DNA of 64,000 nucleotides from positions 56,504,439 to 56,568,438 of the forward strand of contig NC_060062.1 of assembly GCF_020283565.1 (NCBI RefSeq), in the 5' to 3' direction. The position numbers and the translations under genes are program-made. Shown here piece by piece: positions 56,521 through 64,000 of this stretch; position 1 is the first letter of the stretch, and each line of letters begins with the position of its first letter. Source of the stretch: Trifolium pratense (Eukaryota > Streptophyta > Magnoliopsida > Fabales > Fabaceae). The notes under the pieces were generated by a model. It did not search any database, was not told the DNA's origin, and saw nothing but the letters and a program-made list of their open reading frames with translations.

Positions 56521-59373
56521 TGTAAGACCCGTAATTTCACAGTTTATTTTGTGTAAGGAAAATAAATATTGGATAAAAGTTTTAGGGTTTTTCTTTAAGT
56601 TGTTTTGTATGTATCGTTATAACGACATAGTTTGCTGAGATCGTGCCTGTTTTGTGCTCGAGTGTCGGAATGGCACGGGGTTTGTTTTCCTGGTCTTCTT
56701 ATAGGAAGGAGGATGTTCTTGTATCCTTGGAATTTTATTTTTCGCGTTATTCTAGTTTTTGAAAAAACGGGCAATAGTTTACCCGCTGTTCCGAATTTTC
56801 GTTAACTCCGAATCCGTTGATATTTTAGATGGGAACTTTATATATCGGCTTGAGTTGGGATATGACTTTAGAATATTTTTAAGAGTTATGAATGAAAAAT
56901 ACAGTCGGGGAAAAATGTTTCGCGATAATTTTTGGAAATCGTTTAAGGCGAACGTTTAGTTTCTAAATTTTCTAGTTTCGCGAGTTTGGTCCGTAAGCGT
57001 AATGCGACTCGTCTGTGAGGCGTGAGTTCTCATGAGAGAAAGAAAATATCTTAAGAGGATAGACTTGGATCGATCCAATGGTTAGGGTTTAATCTTGCTT
57101 TAGTGGCACTATTTGATCCTATGGCTAGGAATGATCATGATGCCTTTACATAGGATGACTTTGGTCATTGTTTTGTACTTAGAAAATATCACAAAGACCT
57201 CTCCTTTCTCTTGCTTGGCCGTGAGTCCCTTCCATGCCCTAGCTCATCACCAAATTTTCAATCCTTCACCAAATCATTCCATTTCAAGCTCTTTGGAATC
57301 CATAGGTTTGCAAGAGTTCTTCTCTAAGGTAACTAGTTCCTTTCCTTTCTCTTTAGTTGGTCAAGAACACCAAGTTTGGTTAGATTTTGGTTCATGAGAA
57401 ATTTTTAGAAAAGTTCATAAAAGATTTTTGATCCATGGAAATTGTTTCTAAGAGCTTAACTAGTGTTGTTTAATCTTAGCTTGTTTGATTCCATGAGATT
57501 AGTGAGTTTTTCATGGATTTGTTCTTGGTTAGGGTTTTTGGAGAATTTCTAATTGATCAATAATATGAAAAATGGTTTTGTTAATTGTGTATTTGAGGTT
57601 GTTTTAAGACTTTTTAGAAGTTAAGAATCTTGGCAAAGATTTATGTTTGAAAAATTATTTTCATGCTCAAAAGACTTAGAAAATTTTATGAGATTTTGGG
57701 TGGGTTTTGGAAAATGTTTTGATTGATCAATGAAATAATTTTGGGGAACAAAATGATCAAGGCCATGGTTTTGAAATGAAAAACTCAAGGAGCTAGCCTT
57801 GTTTGTTGTTGTTGGCCGTGGCATACCTTAGTGTATGGCCATGTGTTTTCAATTTTTTTGAGTCCTAAATGAGAAGGCTTGATCATGGTTTTAAAAGAAG
57901 ATTCTTCAATGGTGCTTGATTGAAAAGAAAAACTTGAAACTTGCGACGCAAGAAAAACTCGATTATTTTGTCGAGATATTTTCGTAAAATTTTTAGGTTG
58001 TTTTCAAGTGTTTTGGTAGTGTGTGAAAGTGTCCTTTGAAGTTTAAAACCATAGAGACCAATGGTATGCTTTGAAAACGAAAATGTGTTTGTTTTGTGAA
58101 AATAATGTATTTAACTTCGGGAATTTTTAATCACTATGGGGAGGACTCGGAAATAATATCCGAGAGTGTTAGGAAGTGCCTTAGACCTTTGTTGATAGGT
58201 TTAGTTTCGTTAAGATATTTTGGGAGAAACTTATGCATTGTCCGCTCGTTATTTTTAGGAAACGCGAAACGGTAGATAGTGTGAAACGTTGTGGTTTTTG
58301 GTTGGAAGCATTGCCGAGGTAAGGGCACCTTTTTATTTCCGTCAATAGCATTAGGGTATGCTTGTGGTTATGCTTGTTGTGGTTCCATGCTTGTGTGCTT
58401 GGTTGTTTTCGATGTTATTTGTCTTACGTATAGGTGGGAAGTATATGTGTTGACATGTGGTTATGAATATGTGTATGTTTGTTGCATTAGTATATGTAGG
58501 GACGTATGCTCATGCAAACATTGTCGGTATTTGATCTGGGTGATTGTACCGGGTGATACTTCCGCCTTTAACGGAGACGGTATTTGATCTGGGTGATTGT
58601 ACCGCCGTTAACGGAGCCGGTATTTGATCTGGGTGATTGTACTCCGGAGTATCCACCAATTGAGTTGGCATTTGATCTGGGTGATTGTGCCGGGTGTAAT
58701 CCACCTTTTTCCGGAATTCATGCATGTGGCATTCGATCTGGGTGATTGTGCCACAACCATTCATTAGAGGTCTTGCATTAGGGTATGTGTGCACTTTATT
58801 TATTCTTCTTGACGTGATGTTGTGATAAGTGTTTACCGCTTTCTATTCTGGTATGTGTATTCGGTATTTTATTACTAGTTTCCAGTTGGTGACCCTTATT
58901 TTGCATGCCATATCGCGGGCTCCTCCCACCCCAGACGATGGAGCGCCATCTGAGACCGTAGGTCGTGTGGACGGCGAGGACTTCGTGGACTATCCCGGAG
59001 TGTAGAGAGTAGCGCTTGTTAGGCTACATTTTGGTAGGCTTAGGGCCTAGGTTATATTTTGGGATGACTGTATGTTTTATACATTATACTCAGACATGTT
59101 AGTGCCGTTGGGCCTTGTGATATATTCGGTTCATGACTCGTGTCTTTTTGGTTGATGAACTTGCTATATCCGTTGTATGTAAATTATTCAGGTACACACT
59201 TTGCTTCGAGGAAGCCCTGTAATATAATGTGTTGATGTTATATTTATTTTCTATTGAATGACGAATTGCCGAGATAGCTGCGGGCGTTCACGCGCGCCAT
59301 TTTATTTAAGCGTGTTGATTTAAAAAAAATAAAATAATACCCCTTTTTATGTTTTGAAAAACGGGGTGTTACA
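56521..59373 (+). repeat. Element d 5' LTR (2853 bp)
   Basis: TGTAAGACCCGTAATTTCAC...ACGGGGTGTTACA. It includes five spaced repeats of about 23 bp (58528-58752) and no coding frame. Confidence 0.92.
58528..58752. repeat. Five spaced 23-bp repeats in the d LTR
   Basis: TATTTGATCTGGGTGATTGT followed by ACC or GCC occurs near 58528, 58581, 58621, 58669 and 58730 (the last two start GCATTT/GCATTC). Spacing is 40-61 bp, so it is not a simple tandem array. Confidence 0.85.
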
Positions 59374-59376
59374 TTT

Positions 59377-59388
59377 TGGTATCAGAGC
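59377..59388 (+). other. Element d primer binding site, initiator Met tRNA
   Basis: TGGTATCAGAGC, 3 bp after the LTR end. Confidence 0.92.
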
Positions 59389-62300
59389 TCGGCATTAGAT
59401 CTTCAAAGGGAAAGTGTGTACTTGAGTTAACAGTCTGAGGTCAGTCATATTAGAGTTAGAGTCGGGTTTAGTGAGCATAAGTGCTTGGGTTCTTATGTGT
59501 TTGTTGTCTTGAGTCAAGCATGGGTTAAATGCTTAGGTAATTGATTGTTTCTCAACCGAAACAATGTTCCCTATAGTGCTTTAGTGAGTAGGACAGTTAG
59601 CCCCTAGAGCTTTGGTCGAACTGGGTCGACGAGTGTCTCCGAATTTTCTCAGAGGCATCGGTCCGAGGAGGATGGATTTGAGGAGAATAAGAAATGCAAG
59701 GGATTCTTGGAAGTTAGATTATTGATTAGAAGTGCATTGGACGTGGTCACTCGGAGATGTTGAGTGTGGACGAGTGGACATCATTCTTGTAAAGGATTTC
59801 AAGTAAGGACTTGATTCGGGGAACTATTTGAAGAAAATATTGGATGTTTGCTACGGTGAGTTCGGGATGAGACTTGATGAAGTCATTTGGTTGTCAAGAA
59901 GATGCAGCCAATGAGGGATGGTGGAACAGACAACAATGTCAATTGGAATTAATTACGATGATTGGGTAATCATCGGGGCGAGCCGTATTTGAGTTAAAGT
60001 GGATGTTGCGCGTCAAGAGTGAGCGAACCTGGTGGTGTTAGATGACAGTTATATGTCGATGGGTACCTTAAAGGTTTAAGTTGAGTGTTTAAGGTATATT
60101 AGGATATGAAATGTGATTATTAAGGGTAAATCACGTGATGATTGAAGGTAGGAGATCAAGTATCACGTTGATAAGTGGCAATCTATACATAGTTTGGGGA
60201 GATTTTGTGTATAGATGTTGTTGTGAGAGGAAACTTTAAGTAACTAATTGTTGGATGAGTGTGGATTTGAATAGATGTTTAGGTAAGAATGAGGAGTCAT
60301 CCTTGGGAAATGAGTTGTAACTCGATGATAGGTGACACTAGAGGTGTATAGTATGAAAATACCTAGAGAAATTTTCTGGAGTAGTTTGAAGGAATTAGTC
60401 AAGATTTGAGTAGAGACCCGGTATGGATGAACATTTAAGTTAATGATTTCGATCGACCAAAAGGGTTGAAGGACCAAGTAGTATCTTGAATTTATGACAT
60501 CATTGGTGTTGAGGTAGACAAGTTTTAAATACTTCAAGTTTTGGACGAGAATTTTTGGAAATTTTCTAGAAATGTCGTGTATTATTAGAAAGAGAGTTTG
60601 TTAGTAAGAGTACTAAGACAATGGGAGCGATAGTTGGAAGGAAATTTTGGTTTAATTTTGAGATGTAATGGAGAAAGTTAGATGGTGTGGTAAGTATTTT
60701 AAATCTCTTGAGGATTAGATTCAAGAGATTGATTTCGGTATTAAACGTACTAAGGAGGAAATCATAGCGAAGGGTTGTGTTTTGGTAGTTGTTCTGGAGA
60801 AGTCAAGCATTAAGATTTGAGACACGTATTCAATCGCTGGATGAATGAGTAATATGTGTCGATTCGGAGGTAAATTATAGTGACATGACGAAGATAAGAT
60901 TAGAGATAATTATGCATAGAGAAATACGTAATAGGAACTTGATGGATTAATTAATTGGAGCGTTTGATTTTGAGGTGTACATTAGTAGACACCTTAGTGG
61001 AAGTTAGAGATGAATAAGAATCAAGCTAGTGAACGGATGTGTAGAATATTTGGATTATGTGCGACGAATTAAAGACATGGTTTGAAATCAACGAGATGGA
61101 GGTCTTGGTTGTTTGGAAACCAACTTTAGGAATTTATCGAACTTAGAAGTTTCATTTTACTAGATTGTTGAGGAGGACCTAATTGGAGTTTTGTAGATAT
61201 TATAACATCGACAAGATAATCGCAAAGGAATGGTTAACGTTGTGCGTTAGCAAGGAAGCGAGAAGGTAATACAAGTTGTAAGGGGAGACTGACAACCTCA
61301 TTGGTTAATTTGGAAATTTAAATAGGAAAAGGAGTACAGTCGGAATAAGGATGGTGAGTTTAGTAAGTGGAAAGCATGTTGGAGAATTCCACATAAGAAT
61401 TTAGAAGTCGAGGTTAAGTGCGAAGTGTCATTTATGGAAGGAATGAAGCGAAATAGTTAGTCGTTGGGAAGAAATGTTAAGAATAAGTGATGGAAAAGCA
61501 CATGAGAATGTGGATTATAATAATTAAGGATACTTGGAAGGGATTACCTCACATATAATTTGGAAAATTTTGATTGTGCGTGTATATTAAGGATTCGAAA
61601 GCGTCACCTGAATGGATGTCATGGTGAGGTGTGTGTTGTATGTGGAAATAAAAAAAAAAAAAAAAGAAGGTAAGCGCTTGTCTGGTAGAAAAGTTTGGTG
61701 GAGACTAGCACAGCTTCGATTCATTGTAGTAATTTCAATGAGGACAGACGTAGCAGAATGAATATCTGTATCGAGTAAGTAAAGGACTTCGGATATTGTC
61801 ATCATGGACGGTTGAATAATATTGATGTAGGGAGTACCTTAAGATATATTATGGAGGTAGGTATCTCGACATGTGAGGTGATGTCGGGATAATTAAGAAT
61901 GGTCGGGGTCGGGGTGACAAGCCCTTTTGAGTAGAAGAGGATTTAATGGTAAGAGGAAAGAAACCCGAGAGATGTTTAGAAATAGAATGAGAATACAATT
62001 TAAAATGGTTTGTGCCAATGATGGCAGTCAACAAGGATAAACGTTTTATGCTAAGGCTGGTAAGTATAAGCTAAGTATTAATTTGGAAAATAAGTGGACG
62101 CATAAGAAATTGATTCTTGGAAATTTGAGAATTAGATAAAGGGAGTCCAAGAGAATTAGATGATAAAAGTTGGCGAGTGTCAAGAAAAAATGAAATGAGG
62201 AACTTGGATCACCAACCAGATGCTGGGATGATATTACTAAGACCGTGATTGGAATGAGATTCAAATGTGAACATGCGGGTCTACACAGTTATGATATTAA

Positions 62301-62961
62301 AGGAAAGATTAAGGACTTATGGATATGGGCGAAGTGGTGAAGTTCTTCTATTGAGATGATAATTTCTTTCGAAGTGCAATGGTTTGGGTGGTACTTGCTG
62401 TGATAACATCGTACTTATTGTTGGATGATACTCTAAGGATGTTTTATGAGTGAAAGCATGAGAGTTCAAGCGACGTGTTTTGAGCGTCGTATCTCGTTGA
62501 CAAGGTCGAGGTAGTAAGTAAGTGAGGAAAACATTAAGAAAACCACGAAGGAATTGTTGGACCCTTGTGCCTCGGAGGACCTGGAACACAAGTGGCAAAG
62601 AAAAAAACATTATTAAAGTTAGGTGAAGATGGTCTAAACCACCATCATGATTGTCGGCTATCTATTGACAAATTGAGGAACTGATCATCCTTGATCTCTT
62701 GTTAATAATAGACAGCATCATGTTGACTGGAATCGACTAGTTTTACTAGCTTTGTGTCTAGAGTTTGGAACCAGTGCGACTATGTAGAGGGTTGCGTTTT
62801 GTGCACGGTCGTGTCAGTGTGGTGGTGATAGCATCTGTGTGGCTTCACCTGGTGTTAGCATCTGTGTGGCTACACCTATTCCTACGAGATTTTGTTGTGT
62901 AGGTGATAGTAATAACTAGATGGGTTATTGCTCTTACCTTTAGTTTCGAGGACGAAACTTC
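59389..62961 (+). other. Non-coding interior of element d
   Basis: No ORF of substance on either strand. It is purine-rich on the plus strand with an A16 run at 61650-61665. Blocks homologous (in the element sense) to b and c are at 61080-61130 and 62641-62755. The final TTTCGAGGACGAAACTTC echoes the pol end of G2. Confidence 0.8.
62654..62713 (+). ncRNA. Conserved stem-loop, copy in element d
   Basis: Arms CTATTGACAA-ATTGAGGA and TCCTTGAT-CTC-TTGTTAATAATAG around the 8-nt loop ACTGATCA. Compared with b, one outer C-G pair has become T-A by changes on both arms. It lies about 270 bp upstream of the PPT. Confidence 0.55.
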
Positions 62962-62978
62962 TTTTTGGAGGGTAGTAA
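62962..62978 (+). other. Element d polypurine tract
   Basis: TTTTTGGAGGGTAGTAA immediately before the 3' LTR start TGTAAGACCC at 62979. Confidence 0.8.
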
Positions 62979-64000
62979 TGTAAGACCCGTAATTTCACAG
63001 TTTATTTTGTGTAAGGAAAATAAATATTGGATAAAAGTTTTAGGGTTTTTCTTTAAGTTGTTTTGTATGTATCGTTATAACGACATAGTTTGCTGAGATC
63101 GTGCCTGTTTTGTGCTCGAGTGTCGGAATGGCACGGGGTTTGTTTTCCTGGTCTTCTTATAGGAAGGAGGATGTTCTTGTATCCTTGGAATTTTATTTTT
63201 CGCGTTATTCTAGTTTTTGAAAAAACGGGCAATAGTTTACCCGCTGTTCCGAATTTTCGTTAACTCCGAATCCGTTGATATTTTAGATGGGAACTTTATA
63301 TATCGGCTTGAGTTGGGATATGACTTTAGAATATTTTTAAGAGTTAGGAATGAAAAATACAGTCGGGGAAAAATGTTTCGCGATAATTTTTGGAAATCGT
63401 TTAAGGCGAACGTTTAGTTTCTAAATTTTCTAGTTTCGCGAGTTTGGTCCGTAAGCGTAATGCGACTCGTCTGTGAGGCGTGAGTTCTCATGAGAGAAAG
63501 AAAATATCTTAAGAGGATAGACTTGGATCGATCCAATGGTTAGGGTTTAATCTTGCTTTAGTGGCACTATTTGATCCTATGGCTAGGAATGATCATGATG
63601 CCTTTACATAGGATGACTTTGGTCATTGTTTTGTACTTAGAAAATATCACAAAGACCTCTCCTTTCTCTTGCTTGGCCGTGAGTCCCTTCCATGCCCTAG
63701 CTCATCACCAAATTTTCAATCCTTCACCAAATCATTCCATTTCAAGCTCTTTGGAATCCATAGGTTTGCAAGAGTTCTTCTCTAAGGTAACTAGTTCCTT
63801 TCCTTTCTCTTTAGTTGGTCAAGAACACCAAGTTTGGTTAGATTTTGGTTCATGAGAAATTTTTAGAAAAGTTCATAAAAGATTTTTGATCCATGGAAAT
63901 TGTTTCTAAGAGCTTAACTAGTGTTGTTTAATCTTAGCTTGTTTGATTCCATGAGATTAGTGAGTTTTTCATGGATTTGTTCTTGGTTAGGGTTTTTGGA
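62979..64000 (+). repeat. Element d 3' LTR, first 1022 bp
   Basis: Constant offset of 6458 from the 5' LTR up to the window edge with no indel. Confidence 0.93.

Larger units (their letters stand above)
56521..64000 (+). mobile_element. Element d: plus-strand non-autonomous gypsy-like element, 3' end outside
   Basis: 5' LTR 56521-59373, PBS, 3.6-kb interior without ORFs, PPT, and 1022 bp of the 3' LTR to the window edge. In the first kilobase I noticed one substitution between the LTRs (near 56891/63349), so it is young. The LTR does not resemble those of a, b, c, S, G1 or G2 apart from its TGTAA/TTACA ends, yet the interior shares blocks with b and c. Confidence 0.9.

Noticed and set aside
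59389..62961. Minus-strand ORFs of 61-97 codons in the d interior
   Set aside because: They lie on the strand opposite to the element, have no domain and are not preserved in b or c.

Overview
The window is plant nuclear DNA, most likely from a large-genome legume. This rests on the Ogre/Tat-like, chromovirus and Sirevirus content and on the depth of nesting; the species is inferred, not proven. I see no ordinary host gene, rRNA, tRNA gene or CRISPR array. Essentially every base belongs to LTR retrotransposons inserted into one another, and LTR ends, primer binding sites (PBS), polypurine tracts (PPT) and 5-bp target duplications (TSD) can be placed by eye for most of them.

Left half. G1, a Ty3/gypsy chromovirus (Tekay-like, minus strand), covers 1-4416 and runs off the left edge; its gag-pol frame is open throughout. 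It lies in or beside element 'a', a related non-autonomous element (about 4633-12039). The LTR of 'a' holds a complete 4.7-kb Athila-type gag-only element (6587-11260, TSD CCTAG). Element 'a' in turn splits the 3' LTR of a 13.5-kb Tat/Ogre-lineage element (12040-25560, minus strand). That element carries gag, protease, RT, two RNase H domains and integrase on the minus strand. Between pol and its 3' LTR it carries two oppositely oriented transcription units, each with its own TATA box: a five-exon plant-mobile-domain gene (12829-16538) and a small basic/acidic protein with a SUMO-interaction-like motif (16986-17336). The whole Tat element sits in a Sirevirus (Ty1/copia) remnant, C1.

Right half. 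C2, a second degenerate Sirevirus (27646-33190), enters the C1 LTR. C2 is cut in its RNase H by non-autonomous element 'b' (from 33191). The 5' LTR of 'b' is cut by G2, a second Tekay-like element with two nonsense codons. The 3' LTR of G2 holds a plus-strand solo LTR 'S' (TSD ACTCA), which holds the complete young non-autonomous element 'c' (40593-49168, TSD GTATA). The 5' LTR of G2 is cut at 56521 by 'd', a plus-strand non-autonomous element with unrelated LTRs whose 3' LTR runs off the right edge.

Most notable are structures not explained by the usual LTR-element parts: (1) a stem-loop conserved in the non-coding interiors of b, c and d, whose pairs are kept by compensating or wobble changes in the sense RNA only; (2) a second RNA hairpin in all the Tekay-related LTRs with the same sense-only behaviour; (3) the antisense intron-containing gene and small SIM-like protein of the Tat element; (4) palindromic TTCGCT/AGCGAA arrays in every Tekay-related LTR. 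All alignments were made by eye on the given sequence.
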